Assembly (NCBI RefSeq): GCF_038404985.1
Contig: NZ_JBBKBA010000001.1
Location: 2,632,001-2,696,000 of the forward strand
Origin: Ferrovibrio sp. MS7
GTDB lineage: Bacteria; Pseudomonadota; Alphaproteobacteria; Ferrovibrionales; Ferrovibrionaceae
Direction: 5' to 3'
Length of the DNA stretch: 64,000 nt
How positions within the stretch are numbered: position 1 is the stretch's first letter; each line of letters starts with the position of its first letter. Made by a program: the position numbers and the translations under genes. The notes below the pieces were generated by a model. It saw only the letters and a list, made by a program, of their open reading frames with translations. It did no database searches and was not told the origin of the DNA. Below are positions 37,713 through 47,436 of the stretch, one piece after another.

Positions 37713-38570
37713 TCAGATTTTTGTTGGCGGCCGCTGGCCGCAGAGAAACAGCCGGAAACCCCTGGCCCGGGCGCCGTCGCGCAATGCCTTGTCGTGCCTG
37801 CCGGTGAGGCCATAAAGCAGGGCTTTGATTGCGTGTTTCAGCAACATCGGCAGGCCATGCCGCCAGGCAGCAGCCGCGCCATTGAATTTGCGCTCGATAT
37901 AGAGCCGCGACCAGGCGAAATGCCACTGTTTGAAACGCAGCACGGCATCACTGGGCCCAGACGAGCCGCCACCGATATGGCGGGCGCGTGCCGCATTCAC
38001 CCGCACCAAGGCATGGCCGGCCTGGCGCAGCCTGAGGCTCAGGTCGTCATCCTCGAAATACATGAAGATATTGGGATCGAAGCCGCCGATGGCCTCGAAG
38101 GTGGCCTTGCGCAGCAGTAGCACCGCGCCGGAGAGGAAATTGGCGCAGAGATCGCCCTCCGGCTCGGGCTCGCCCTGGCGCTTGGGCATGGCGCGTTTCT
38201 CGAACAGGCCGGCATCGTGGCTCGGTTCGGCATGGCCATCGGCATTGAGGATGGCGGGCATCAGCAATGCCGCTTCCGGGTAGGTCCTAGCGGCAGCCAG
38301 CAGCGTATCGAGGGCGCCGGGTTCCAGCACCGCATCCGGATTCACCAGCAGCACCAGGTCATGCTTCGCCGCCGCGATGCCGGTATTGCAGCCGCGCCCG
38401 AAGCCGAGATTCTCCGCGTTGCGGATATATCGGATGCCGGGCCGCTGGCGCAGTGCCTCGTCGGCGGCATTGTCCACCACCACGATGTCGTCGATGCCGC
38501 CCAAGCTTTGCAGGCAGGCGTCGATAACACTGCCGCTGTTATACGCGACGATGACGGCCGAGCAGGCCAT
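37713..38570 (-). CDS. Family 2 glycosyltransferase
   Basis: This 285-residue GT-A enzyme begins ACSAVIVAYNSGSVIDACL and has the DXD-like LLVNPDAVLEPGAL plus the acceptor-site motif MYFEDDDLSLRLRQAGH. It resembles rhamnosyltransferase-like GT2 enzymes of surface polysaccharide synthesis. No other polysaccharide genes are nearby. A 3' hydrophobic stretch (about 240-255) may aid membrane association. Confidence 0.88.
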   Translation of the reverse strand: MACSAVIVAYNSGSVIDACLQSLGGIDDIVVVDNAADEALRQRPGIRYIRNAENLGFGRGCNTGIAAAKHDLVLLVNPDAVLEPGALDTLLAAARTYPEAALLMPAILNADGHAEPSHDAGLFEKRAMPKRQGEPEPEGDLCANFLSGAVLLLRKATFEAIGGFDPNIFMYFEDDDLSLRLRQAGHALVRVNAARARHIGGGSSGPSDAVLRFKQWHFAWSRLYIERKFNGAAAAWRHGLPMLLKHAIKALLYGLTGRHDKALRDGARARGFRLFLCGQRPPTKI

Positions 38571-38578
38571 GAGCTGGT

Positions 38579-39757
38579 TCAGCCCGCCTTGTGCAGCCGC
38601 TCGAAGCCGGCCTTGAGGTCGTCGCGCAGATCGTCCACCGCCTCGAGTCCGATATGCAGGCGCAGCAGCGGCCCCTTGTCGACCCAGGGGTTGGCGGTAC
38701 GCAGCCGGTGCGGCATCGCCACGGTGACAAGGCTTTCAAAGCCGCCCCAGGAATAGCCGATGCCGAACAGTTCCAGGTGATCGACGAAGGCCGCCACCTG
38801 GGCTTCGTTGAAGTTTTTCTTAAGCTCGAAAGCGAACAGGCCACAGGCACCGAGGAAGTCGCGCCGCCACAGCGTATGGCCCGGATCCTGGGGCAGGGCG
38901 GGGTGGTACACGGCTTCCACTTCATTCAGGCCGCGCAGCCAATGGGCGATCTCGATGCCGCTGCGCATATGGCGCTCAAGCCGCACCGCCATGGTGCGCA
39001 GGCCGCGCAGGCCGAGATAGACCTCGTCAGGTCCCGCCGCCGTGCCGGTGGCGCGGGTGGTTTCGCGCAAGGCCGGCCAGGCCTCCTTGGTGGCGATGAC
39101 GATGCCGAGCTGGGCATCGGAATGGCCGACGATGTATTTCGTCGCCGAATGGATCGAGAGATCGACGCCATGCTGGAAGCTCTTGAAGTAGAGCGGCGTG
39201 CCCCAGGTGTTATCCAGCAGCAGCTTGGCGCCGCGCTTGTGCGCGATCTCGGCGATGGCCGGGATATCCTGCACCTCGAAAGTCAGCGAGCCCGGGCTTT
39301 CGGTGAAGATCGCCGTGGTGTTGGAGCGGAAAAGGTCCGCCACGCCGGTGCCGATGGTCGGGTCGTAATAGGTGGTCTCGACGCCGTAGCGTTTCAGCAC
39401 GGTGTCGCAGAAATGCCGGGTCGGGCCGTAGGCGGTATCCACCATCAGCAGATGGTCGCCGGCTTTCAGTACCGCCAGCAGCGCGCCGGCGCAGGCGGCG
39501 GCACCGGACGGGAAGCCCATGGCGCGGTAGCCGCCTTCCAGCTCGGCGATAGTATTCTCGAAGGCATAGGTCAGCGGCGTGCCGATGCGGCCATAGCTCA
39601 CCACCTGTTCGTCGCGCTCGCGAGCCGCCTGCACCTGCTTCAGGGTCTTGAGGTCGGGCTGCAGGATGGTTGAAGCGCGGTAGACCGGGATATTCACCAC
39701 ACCATGGTGGCCTTCGGGATCGCGGCCCAGGGTGGCGAGCTTGGTTTCGTCTTGCAT
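38579..39757 (-). CDS. metC: Cystathionine beta-lyase (PLP, Cys/Met metabolism family)
   Basis: This 392-residue enzyme has the Cys/Met PLP-family pattern: SYGRIGTPLTYAFENTIAEL, GFPSGAAACAGALLAVLKAG, LLLDNTWGTP and the PLP lysine in HSATKYIVGHSD. It most resembles MetC, which cleaves cystathionine to homocysteine, though gamma-lyase activity cannot be excluded. It is divergent from the M20 peptidase gene and 8 bases ahead of the glycosyltransferase gene. Confidence 0.88.
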   Translation of the reverse strand: MQDETKLATLGRDPEGHHGVVNIPVYRASTILQPDLKTLKQVQAARERDEQVVSYGRIGTPLTYAFENTIAELEGGYRAMGFPSGAAACAGALLAVLKAGDHLLMVDTAYGPTRHFCDTVLKRYGVETTYYDPTIGTGVADLFRSNTTAIFTESPGSLTFEVQDIPAIAEIAHKRGAKLLLDNTWGTPLYFKSFQHGVDLSIHSATKYIVGHSDAQLGIVIATKEAWPALRETTRATGTAAGPDEVYLGLRGLRTMAVRLERHMRSGIEIAHWLRGLNEVEAVYHPALPQDPGHTLWRRDFLGACGLFAFELKKNFNEAQVAAFVDHLELFGIGYSWGGFESLVTVAMPHRLRTANPWVDKGPLLRLHIGLEAVDDLRDDLKAGFERLHKAG

Positions 39758-39859
39758 GGCTTACTCCGTGTGAGGTCCGACTATCGCAAAGCCGGCTGGC
39801 GCTTTCCAGCCCGAGGCCGGGGTTGTATGTAGAGATATGATCTCCTGGGAGAGGCCGAT

Positions 39860-41251
39860 ATGACCCGCGAAGCCGCCATCCGCGCCGCCACCGCCTATCT
39901 GGACGAAGGCGGTTTTACCGCCGACCTGAGCCGCCGCGTCGCCATCCCCACCGAAAGCCAGAACCCGGACCGCAAGGCGGTGCTGGGCGATTACCTGGAA
40001 AAGGAGATGCGCGGCAGCCTCGAGGCGCTGGGCTTCACCTGCCAGACCTTCCCCAATCCGGCGCCGAATGGCGGCCCCTTCCTGGTTGCCACGCGGCGCG
40101 AGCCGGGGGCGAAGCATACCCTGTTCTCCTATGGCCATGGTGACGTGATCCGGGGCCAGGACGCGCAATGGCGCAGTGGCCTGTCGCCGTGGAGCATCGT
40201 GCAGGAAGGCGAAAAGCTCTATGGCCGCGGCACCGCCGACAACAAAGGCCAGCATACCGTGAACATCGCCGCTCTGGCGGCGGTGCTCAAGGCGCGCGGC
40301 GGCAAACTGGGCTTCAACGTGGTGCTGCTGATCGAGACCGGCGAGGAAGTCGGCTCACCCGGCCTTGATGCCTTCTGCAAGTCGCAGCGCCAGACCTGGG
40401 GCGCCGATCTCTTCCTGGCTTCCGATGGCCCGCGCCTGTCGCCGGAGCGGCCGACACTCTATTGCGGCTCGCGCGGCGCGATGAATTTCGATCTCTCCAT
40501 CGACCTGCGGCCCGGCGCGCATCACTCCGGCAACTGGGGCGGCCTGCTGGCCGATCCCGGCATCCTGATGGCCCATGCCATTGCCTCCATCGCCGGCCCG
40601 TCGGGCCAGATCCGCATTCCGGAATGGGTGCCGAAGGAACTGCCCGCCTCGGTGCGCGCGGCCCTGGCCGATTGCACCGTCGGCGGCGGCTCGGATGGCC
40701 CCAGCGTCGATGCCTGGTGGGGCGAGCCCGGATTGAGCCCCCCGGAGCGTGTTTATGGCTGGTGCAGCTTCGATGTGCTGGCATTCAAGACCGGCAACCC
40801 GGAAGCGCCGGTGAATGCCATTCCCGGCAAGGCGACGGCGCATTGCCAGATCCGTTTCGTGGTCGGCACCAACCCGGAGGATTTCCTGCCGGCGTTGCGC
40901 CGTCATCTCGACCGCCAGGGTCTTGGCATGGTGCAGGTGGAACTGGCGCGCACCGAGTATTTCCGCGCCACGCGCCTGGACCCGGAGCATCCTTACGTGA
41001 AATGGGCTTTGGCCTCGGTGGCAAAGACGACTGGCGTGAAGCCGGCTTTGCTGCCCAATCTCGGCGGCTCGCTGCCTAACGACGTGTTCTCGGAAACCCT
41101 GGCCCTGCCGACCGTGTGGGTGCCGCATTCTTACGCCGCCTGTTCGCAGCATGCGCCGAACGAGCATGTGCTGCTGCCGGTGATGCGCGAGGGTCTGGCG
41201 ATGATGGCCGGCCTGTTCTGGGATCTGGGCGAGGCCTCGCCGCTGAATTAA
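39860..41251 (+). CDS. M20-family metallopeptidase/amidohydrolase
   Basis: This 463-residue enzyme has the dizinc ligands of M20: FSYGHGDVIRG (His, Asp), YGRGTADNKGQH, the catalytic glutamates in IETGEEVGSPGL and a late histidine in SYAACSQHAPNEH. A dimerisation insert lies at about 215-370. Cytosolic: no signal peptide. The family acts on dipeptides, N-acyl amino acids or carbamoyl compounds; the substrate is not evident. Confidence 0.92.
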   Translation: MTREAAIRAATAYLDEGGFTADLSRRVAIPTESQNPDRKAVLGDYLEKEMRGSLEALGFTCQTFPNPAPNGGPFLVATRREPGAKHTLFSYGHGDVIRGQDAQWRSGLSPWSIVQEGEKLYGRGTADNKGQHTVNIAALAAVLKARGGKLGFNVVLLIETGEEVGSPGLDAFCKSQRQTWGADLFLASDGPRLSPERPTLYCGSRGAMNFDLSIDLRPGAHHSGNWGGLLADPGILMAHAIASIAGPSGQIRIPEWVPKELPASVRAALADCTVGGGSDGPSVDAWWGEPGLSPPERVYGWCSFDVLAFKTGNPEAPVNAIPGKATAHCQIRFVVGTNPEDFLPALRRHLDRQGLGMVQVELARTEYFRATRLDPEHPYVKWALASVAKTTGVKPALLPNLGGSLPNDVFSETLALPTVWVPHSYAACSQHAPNEHVLLPVMREGLAMMAGLFWDLGEASPLN

Positions 41252-41263
41252 GCGGCGCCGGCG

Positions 41264-41707
41264 GTGAACGACACGCTCCTTTCGCTCGCCGGGCTGTTCG
41301 CCTGGTCGTTTCTGGCTGCGAGCATCGTGCCGGTGCCGTCCGAACCGGCATTGGTGGCGGCGCAGCAGGCCGGCTGGGCGCCGCTCTGGCTGCTGATTGC
41401 CGTTGCGGCAACCGGCAACACGCTCGGTGCCTGCCTCAATTGGTGGCTCGGGCTCTATGTCGAACATTTCCGCGAGCGGCGCTGGTTTCCAGTCAAGCCG
41501 GCCCAGCTTGACCGCGCCTCGGTCCGTTTCCAGCGCTATGGCGGCTGGTGCCTGCTGCTCTCCTGGATGCCGGTTATCGGCGATCCGCTCACCTTCGCCG
41601 CTGGCCTGCTGCGCTATCCCTTCTGGCGCTTCCTGCCCATCGTCGCCCTGGCCAAGACTGCGCGCTATGCGGTGGTGCTGGGGTTGGCCGGCGCTCTTCT
41701 GCAATAG
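41264..41707 (+). CDS. YqaA/DedA-family membrane protein
   Basis: This 147-residue protein has about four helices and the SNARE-associated/DedA pattern of YqaA: SFLAASIVPVPSEPALVAAQ, GNTLGACLNWWLG and LLLSWMPVIGDPLTFAAGLL. It starts at GTG 41264, 12 bases after the peptidase gene. DedA-type proteins aid lipid transport or envelope homeostasis. The last codons and stop lie in a small imperfect direct repeat (41690-41724). Confidence 0.85.
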   Translation: MNDTLLSLAGLFAWSFLAASIVPVPSEPALVAAQQAGWAPLWLLIAVAATGNTLGACLNWWLGLYVEHFRERRWFPVKPAQLDRASVRFQRYGGWCLLLSWMPVIGDPLTFAAGLLRYPFWRFLPIVALAKTARYAVVLGLAGALLQ

Positions 41708-41782
41708 TGGGCGCTCTTGCAATAAGCCGCTGTGTCGCCCAGAGTGCTGTCACAAAATTGTAACAAACGGGGGCAACACATC

Positions 41783-42820
41783 ATGACGATCCTCAAGACG
41801 CTCGCCATCAAGACGTTGGCGGTTGCTGCTGGCCTGCTGCTGACTGCCGGTACTGCCCAGGCGGGTGCCACTTTCGATGCCGTGAAGGCGCGGGGCATCG
41901 TGCAATGCGGCGTCAACACCTCGCTGGGCGGGTTCAGCGCGCCGGACAGCCGGGGCGAGTGGAAGGGCCTCGATGTCGATGTCTGCCGCGCCGTGGCCGC
42001 CGCGATGTTCGGCGATGCCACCAAGGTGCGGTATGTGGCGCTGACCTCGCCGGCTCGTCTGCCCGCCTTGCAGACCGGCGAGATCGACATGCTGTCACGC
42101 AACACCACCCTGACCCTGCAGCGCGACGCTGCCATCGGCCTCAATCCCACGGGCGTCACCTTCTATGACGGCCAGGGCTTCATGGTGCCGACCAAGCTGG
42201 GCGTGAAAAGCGCCAAGGAGCTTTCCGGCGCCAGCGTCTGCGTACAGTCCGGCTCCACCACCGAGTTGAACCTCGCCGACTATTTCCGCACCCACAAGCT
42301 GGAACTGCGGCCGGTGGTGTTCGAGAAGCTGGAGGAACTGGTGGCGGCGTTCTTTGCCGGCCGCTGCGATGTTTATACGTCGGATATGTCGCAACTCGCC
42401 TCGGCGCGTTCGCTGCAGACCCCGAAGCCGGAAGATTATGTGCTGCTGCCGGAGGTTATCTCCAAGGAGCCGCTCGGGCCGTTTGTCCGCCATGGCGACG
42501 ACCAGTGGATGGATGTGGTGCGCTGGGCGCTCTTTGCCATGATCGAGGCTGAGGAATACGGCATCACCTCGGCGAACGTTGATCAGATGGTGGCTTCCTC
42601 CACCGATCCGAACGTGAAGCGAATCCTGGGTGTCACCCCGGGCATGGGCAAGGCGCTCGGCGTTGATGAGAAGTGGGCCTACAACATCATCAAGCAGGTC
42701 GGCAATTACGGCGAAAGCTTCGAGCGCAATGTCGGCAAGGGCAGCGCCCTGAAGTTGGATCGGGGCGCCAACGCGCTGTGGACCAAGGGCGGCCTGATGT
42801 ATGCTTGGCCGATCCGCTAA
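41783..42820 (+). CDS. aapJ: Polar amino-acid ABC transporter binding protein (AapJ-like), copy 1
   Basis: The start at ATG 41783 gives a signal peptide ending near TAQAGA. The mature protein of about 320 residues is family 3: TFDAVKARGIVQCGVNTSLG, GLDVDVCRAVAAAMFGD, LSRNTTLTLQRDAA, then YDGQGFMVPTKLGV. It resembles AapJ, the general amino-acid binding protein. It is a tandem paralogue of the next gene and has no permease of its own, so the two may share the downstream permeases. Confidence 0.9.
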   Translation: MTILKTLAIKTLAVAAGLLLTAGTAQAGATFDAVKARGIVQCGVNTSLGGFSAPDSRGEWKGLDVDVCRAVAAAMFGDATKVRYVALTSPARLPALQTGEIDMLSRNTTLTLQRDAAIGLNPTGVTFYDGQGFMVPTKLGVKSAKELSGASVCVQSGSTTELNLADYFRTHKLELRPVVFEKLEELVAAFFAGRCDVYTSDMSQLASARSLQTPKPEDYVLLPEVISKEPLGPFVRHGDDQWMDVVRWALFAMIEAEEYGITSANVDQMVASSTDPNVKRILGVTPGMGKALGVDEKWAYNIIKQVGNYGESFERNVGKGSALKLDRGANALWTKGGLMYAWPIR

Positions 42821-43122
42821 GGCCTTAGACTAAAGTCTTGCTGCTGCATTCGCGGGCAATCGCGCTGATTCTGTGCACGCGGTGGACCGGTTTCGTGTCC
42901 GCCGCCCATTGTGCAGCGCAAAATCAGCGAATTTTGCGGTTGGTACAAAAACTGCTAATCAAACCGGCACTTGGTTCTATGCCCATGGTGATTGCACGTT
43001 ATGGTGACCGTGGAATAGGCTGGGTTGCTGGTGATGGCGCAAAAGTGTAATTTCGCGCCAGGGTTTGTGGGAACCAAACCCATAACCGGCAAATGTTTAG
43101 TCAACAGGGAAGGGGAAAACCC
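42821..43122. other. Intergenic region between the two AapJ paralogues
   Basis: No gene is supported. A small inverted repeat CGCAAAAT (42917-42924) and ATTTTGCG (42931-42938) is present. The region probably carries the promoter for the second binding protein and the permease operon, but no clear promoter pair could be fixed. Confidence 0.4.
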
Positions 43123-44145
43123 ATGCACTTTCTGAAATCGGCCGCTACGGCTGCCGTCCTCGTCGTGGCTGCTTCGGCTGCTCATGCCGGCGCGACGCTG
43201 GATGCGGTCAAGGCCCGCGGCAAGGTCATCTGCGGCGTCTCCACTGGTGTGTCGGGCTTCAGCGCCCCGGACAGCCAGGGCAAGTGGTCGGGCATCGACG
43301 TCGACGTCTGCCGCTCGATTGCCGCCGCGCTGTTCGGCGATGCTTCGAAGTTCGAGGCCGTGGGCCTCACCCCGGTGCAGCGTTTCACCGCGCTTCAGTC
43401 CGGTGAAATCGACGTGCTGACGCGCAACACCACGCTGTCGCTGCAGCGTGACACCGCGCTGGGCCTCAATGCCGTGGCCGTGAACTTCTACGACGGCCAG
43501 GGCTTCATGGTGCCGACCAAGCTGGGCGTGAAGAGCGCCAAGGAGCTGAACGGCGCCACTGTTTGCGTGCAGCCGGGCACCACCACCGAACTGAATCTCG
43601 CCGACTACTTCCGCGCCAACAAGATGACCTTCAAGCCGGTGGTCATCGAGAAGCAGGATGAAGTCGTGGGCGCCTATGTGTCGGGTCGTTGCGACGTGCT
43701 GACCACCGACCGCTCGCAGCTCGCCTCGGTGCGCGCCACCCAGACGCCGAAGCCGGATGAGCATGTGCTGCTGCCGGAAGTGATCTCGAAGGAGCCGCTC
43801 GGCCCGATGGTTCGCCATGGCGATGACCAGTGGATGGACCTGGTGCGCTGGTCGCTCTTCGCCATGATCGAGGGCGAGGAATACGGCATCACCTCGGCCA
43901 ACGTCGACCAGATGGCGTCCTCCTCCACCGATCCGAACGTGAAGCGCATCCTGGGTACCACCCCGGGCATGGGCAAGGCGCTCGGCGTCGATGAGAAGTG
44001 GGCCTACAACATCATCAAGCAGGTCGGCAATTACGGCGAAAGCTTCGAGCGCAATGTCGGCAAGGGCAGCGCCCTGAAGCTTGATCGCGGTCCGAACGAA
44101 CAGTGGAGCAAGGGTGGCCTGCTCTATGCGTGGCCGATCCGTTGA
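43123..44145 (+). CDS. aapJ: Polar amino-acid ABC transporter binding protein (AapJ-like), copy 2
   Basis: The start at ATG 43123 gives a signal peptide ending near SAAHAGA. The 340-residue protein matches AapJ along its length (LDAVKARGKVICGVSTGVSG, IDVDVCRSIAAALFGD, RNTTLSLQRDTALG). A hairpin follows, then the permease and ATPase genes of the same system, so this copy is the likely primary binding protein. A 90-base stretch near the 3' end is identical to copy 1. Confidence 0.93.
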   Translation: MHFLKSAATAAVLVVAASAAHAGATLDAVKARGKVICGVSTGVSGFSAPDSQGKWSGIDVDVCRSIAAALFGDASKFEAVGLTPVQRFTALQSGEIDVLTRNTTLSLQRDTALGLNAVAVNFYDGQGFMVPTKLGVKSAKELNGATVCVQPGTTTELNLADYFRANKMTFKPVVIEKQDEVVGAYVSGRCDVLTTDRSQLASVRATQTPKPDEHVLLPEVISKEPLGPMVRHGDDQWMDLVRWSLFAMIEGEEYGITSANVDQMASSSTDPNVKRILGTTPGMGKALGVDEKWAYNIIKQVGNYGESFERNVGKGSALKLDRGPNEQWSKGGLLYAWPIR

Positions 44146-44163
44146 TCTGATGCTTTGAACGTG

Positions 44164-44197
44164 ACGGCCTGGGGGCAGGGACTCCCCCAGGCCGTTT
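44164..44197 (+). terminator. Hairpin attenuator between aapJ and aapQ
   Basis: Perfect 12-base arms ACGGCCTGGGGG (44164-44175) and CCCCCAGGCCGT (44184-44195) enclose an 8-base loop and are followed by only three Ts. It sits 18 bases after aapJ. Partial termination would favour the binding protein over the membrane components. Confidence 0.75.
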
Positions 44198-44279
44198 GCG
44201 TCAAGGCTGCTTGCGTATCGCGTAAACCCCGCCGGATGTCGCCGGCAGGGTAGTTCAACACTCAAGCCATGGGGGGCAC

Positions 44280-45470
44280 ATGGCTCATTCGGGGACAGCA
44301 GGTTCGGCGCCGCCAAAGCGCAGCCTGAGTTGGAACGATCCGACGGTTCGCGCCGTCGTGTACCAGGTTTTGGCCTTGGGGCTGGTCGCCCTGGGCATCT
44401 GGTATCTGGTCAGCAACACGTTGCATAACCTGGAAACGCGCAAGATCGCGTCCGGTTTCGATTTCCTCGGCCGCGAAGCCGGCTTCGCCATCGGCGAAAG
44501 CCCGATCTACTTCGGCCCGGAAAACACCTATGCCCGCGCCATTCTGGTCGGCATCCTGAATACGCTGCGCGTCGCCGTGGTCGGCATCATCCTGGCCACA
44601 TTGCTCGGTACCATCATGGGTATCGCCCGGCTCTCGAAAAACTGGTTGGTGGCGAAGGTCGCCTCGGTTTATGTCGAGGTGGTGCGCAATGTGCCGCTGC
44701 TGCTGCAGCTTTTCTTCTGGTATGCGCTGATCACCGAAATCGCACCCGGCCCACGCCAGGCGCTAAACCCGATCACCGGCGTGTTCATTTCCAATCGCGG
44801 CATCAAGGTGCCGGCGCCGACTGATCATTTCGCCTTCGATCTCGCCGGTATCGGTTTCCTGCTCGCTATCGTCGTCGGCGTCTTCGTCGCCCGTTGGGCG
44901 CGCAAGCGCCAGGAGGCGACGGGACAGGCTTTCCCGCTGATCCGCACCAACATCGCGTTGCTGATCGGCCTGCCGGTTGTCGGCTGGCTGATCGGCGGTG
45001 CGCCGATGGAACTCGATGTGCCGAAGCTGGCCGGCTTCAACTTCTCCGGCGGTGCCACGCTGACTCCCGAATACGCCGCCTTGCTGCTCGGCCTGGTGAT
45101 CTATACCGGCGGCTTCATCGCCGAAGTGGTCCGCTCCGGCATCCAGGCGGTCTATTACGGCCAGTGGGAAGCGGCTTCGGCGCTCGGCCTCAAGCGCAGC
45201 ATGGTACTGCGCCTTGTGGTGCTGCCGCAGGCCCTCCGCGTCATCATTCCACCGATGACCAGCCAGTATCTCAACATCACCAAGAACTCGTCGCTTGCCA
45301 TCGCCATCGGCTATCCCGATATCGTGTCGATCGCCAATACCACGCTGAACCAGACTGGCCAGGCGATCGAGGGCATCCTGATCATCATGGCGGTGTATCT
45401 CTCCGTCAGCTTGTCGATCTCGCTGTTCATGAACTGGTACAACAAGCAAATCGCCTTGGTGGAGCGCTGA
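44280..45470 (+). CDS. aapQ: Amino-acid ABC transporter permease, AapQ-like
   Basis: This 396-residue permease has about eight helices, a large cytoplasmic/periplasmic insert typical of AapQ, and the inner-membrane permease loop near EAASALGLKRSMVLRLVVLP. A histidine/glutamine/arginine-type permease pattern (VEVVRNVPLLLQLFFWY) is clear. It forms the channel with AapM, 1 base downstream. Confidence 0.93.
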   Translation: MAHSGTAGSAPPKRSLSWNDPTVRAVVYQVLALGLVALGIWYLVSNTLHNLETRKIASGFDFLGREAGFAIGESPIYFGPENTYARAILVGILNTLRVAVVGIILATLLGTIMGIARLSKNWLVAKVASVYVEVVRNVPLLLQLFFWYALITEIAPGPRQALNPITGVFISNRGIKVPAPTDHFAFDLAGIGFLLAIVVGVFVARWARKRQEATGQAFPLIRTNIALLIGLPVVGWLIGGAPMELDVPKLAGFNFSGGATLTPEYAALLLGLVIYTGGFIAEVVRSGIQAVYYGQWEAASALGLKRSMVLRLVVLPQALRVIIPPMTSQYLNITKNSSLAIAIGYPDIVSIANTTLNQTGQAIEGILIIMAVYLSVSLSISLFMNWYNKQIALVER

Positions 45471-45471
45471 C

Positions 45472-46560
45472 ATGGCCGCCGCTACCGAAACCATGAGCCC
45501 GCCGGTCAACCAGACCGGCATCATCGGTTGGGCGCGGGAGAAGCTGTTCTCCTCGCCGCTCAACATCATCCTCACCCTGCTCGTCGTTTTCCTGATTCTC
45601 GCCACGGTGCCGGGTTTCATCGAATGGGCCTTCATCAAGGCCAAGTGGACGGCGCCGACTGCCGATGCCTGCCGTGGTTCGGGCGGCGCCTGCTGGGCCT
45701 TTATTGTCGAGAAGCACCGGCTGATCCTGTTCGGCCTGTATCCGTATGACGAACAGTGGCGGCCGCTGCTGGCGGCGGTGATCAACATCGCATTGATCGT
45801 TGCAAGCTGCATGCGCCGCTTCTGGAACATGAAGCTGCTCTATATCTGGGTGGGCGGCCTTACCAGCATTGCGGTGCTGATGTGGGGCGGTGTGCTGGGC
45901 CTCAGCTATGTGCAGAACACCAACTGGGGCGGCCTGCCGCTGACCCTGATCCTCGCCACCTTCGGCATCGGCTTCGCTTTCCCCTTCGGCCTGGTGCTGG
46001 CCCTGGGGCGGCGTTCCAAGATGCCGGCGATCAAGACGCTCTGCGTCATCTACATCGAGTTGATCCGTGGCGTGCCGCTGATCTCGCTGCTGTTCATGTC
46101 CTCGATCATGCTGCCGCTGTTTCTGCCGGAAGGTCTCAGCATCGACAAGCTGCTGCGCGCCCAGCTCGCCATCATCCTGTTCTCGGCGGCTTATATCGCC
46201 GAGGTGGTGCGCGGTGGCCTGCAGGCGATCCCGAAGGGCCAGTATGAGGCGGCGGACGCCCTCGGCCTCAGCTATTGGCAGAAGATGGGCCGCATCATCC
46301 TGCCGCAGGCGCTGAAGATCGTGATCCCGCCCATGGTCAGCCTGTTCATCGCGGTGTTCAAGGACACCTCGCTGGTGGTGATCATCGGCATCTTCGATCT
46401 GATGAACGCCACTAAGGCCGCTCTCACCGATACTGCCTGGAAGGGCTTCTCGGTGGAATCCTACATCTTCGTCTCGATCATCTATTTCGCCTTCTGCTAC
46501 TCGATGTCGAAATACAGCCAGGCGCTCGAGGCCCGGCTCGCCACCGGGCATAAGCGCTGA
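45472..46560 (+). CDS. aapM: Amino-acid ABC transporter permease, AapM-like
   Basis: This 362-residue permease has about eight helices and the loop [20 protein letters not shown] with [16 protein letters not shown] upstream. Order Q-M-P after J is the standard general amino-acid importer. It starts 1 base after the aapQ stop. Confidence 0.93.
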   Translation: MAAATETMSPPVNQTGIIGWAREKLFSSPLNIILTLLVVFLILATVPGFIEWAFIKAKWTAPTADACRGSGGACWAFIVEKHRLILFGLYPYDEQWRPLLAAVINIALIVASCMRRFWNMKLLYIWVGGLTSIAVLMWGGVLGLSYVQNTNWGGLPLTLILATFGIGFAFPFGLVLALGRRSKMPAIKTLCVIYIELIRGVPLISLLFMSSIMLPLFLPEGLSIDKLLRAQLAIILFSAAYIAEVVRGGLQAIPKGQYEAADALGLSYWQKMGRIILPQALKIVIPPMVSLFIAVFKDTSLVVIIGIFDLMNATKAALTDTAWKGFSVESYIFVSIIYFAFCYSMSKYSQALEARLATGHKR

Positions 46561-46574
46561 GGAGTCCTGAAGCC

Positions 46575-47324
46575 ATGACCAATCCGTCTGCTCCCACCAT
46601 TGAACTGCGCAACGTCAACAAGTGGTACGGTCAGTTCCACGTATTGCGGAATATCAACCTCAATGTCCGCAGGGGCGAGCGTATCGTGATCTGCGGCCCG
46701 TCGGGTTCCGGCAAGTCGACCATGATCCGCTGCATCAATCGGCTTGAGGAGCATCAGCAGGGCCAGATCGTCGTTGATGGCACCGAGTTGACCAATGATC
46801 TCAAGAATATCGAAGTGATCCGCAAGGACGTCGGTATGGTGTTCCAGCATTTCAACCTGTTCCCGCATCTCACTGTGCTCGAGAACCTGACGCTGGCGCC
46901 GATCTGGGTGCTGAAGAAGCCGAAGGCCGAGGCCGAGGCGACGGCGATGAAGTATCTTGAGCGCGTGCGCATTCCGGAACAGGCTAAGAAGTTCCCGGGC
47001 CAGCTATCCGGCGGCCAGCAGCAGCGCGTCGCCATTGCCCGCTCGCTGTGCATGAACCCGAAGATCATGCTGTTCGATGAGCCGACCTCGGCGCTCGATC
47101 CGGAAATGGTCAAGGAAGTGCTGGACGTGATGATCGGCCTGGCGGAAGAGGGCGGCATGACCATGCTCTGCGTCACCCATGAAATGGGTTTCGCCAAGGC
47201 TGTGGCGCACCGCGTGATCTTCATGGATCGCGGCGAGATCGTGGAGCAGAACACGCCCGACGAGTTCTTCTCCAACCCGCAGAACGAGCGCACCAAGACC
47301 TTCCTGGGCCAGATACTGCACTAA
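46575..47324 (+). CDS. aapP: Amino-acid ABC transporter ATPase, AapP-like
   Basis: This 249-residue ATPase has Walker [10 protein letters not shown], signature LSGGQQQR, Walker [16 protein letters not shown] and switch histidine CVTHEMGFA, the polar amino-acid (GlnQ/AapP) pattern. It is the last gene of the importer operon and is followed by a strong terminator. Confidence 0.95.
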   Translation: MTNPSAPTIELRNVNKWYGQFHVLRNINLNVRRGERIVICGPSGSGKSTMIRCINRLEEHQQGQIVVDGTELTNDLKNIEVIRKDVGMVFQHFNLFPHLTVLENLTLAPIWVLKKPKAEAEATAMKYLERVRIPEQAKKFPGQLSGGQQQRVAIARSLCMNPKIMLFDEPTSALDPEMVKEVLDVMIGLAEEGGMTMLCVTHEMGFAKAVAHRVIFMDRGEIVEQNTPDEFFSNPQNERTKTFLGQILH

Positions 47325-47347
47325 ACTTCCCGGTCCGCCGTAACAGG

Positions 47348-47374
47348 AAAGCGGGGCCCAGTGCCCCGCTTTTT
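47348..47374 (+). terminator. Intrinsic terminator after aapP
   Basis: Arms AAAGCGGGGC (47348-47357) and GCCCCGCTTT (47363-47372) around a 5-base loop are followed by a run of Ts. It ends the amino-acid importer operon. Confidence 0.88.
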
Positions 47375-47436
47375 ATTGCCCCTGCGCTCAAGGCCGGCAT
47401 CTTGCCATCAGCCGGGCAGCGGAGGATCATCTGGCC

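Noticed and set aside
42950-42990. Sigma-54 promoter ahead of aapJ copy 2
   Set aside because: A GGCAC and a TGC are present, but the GG and GC are 13 rather than 10 bases apart.
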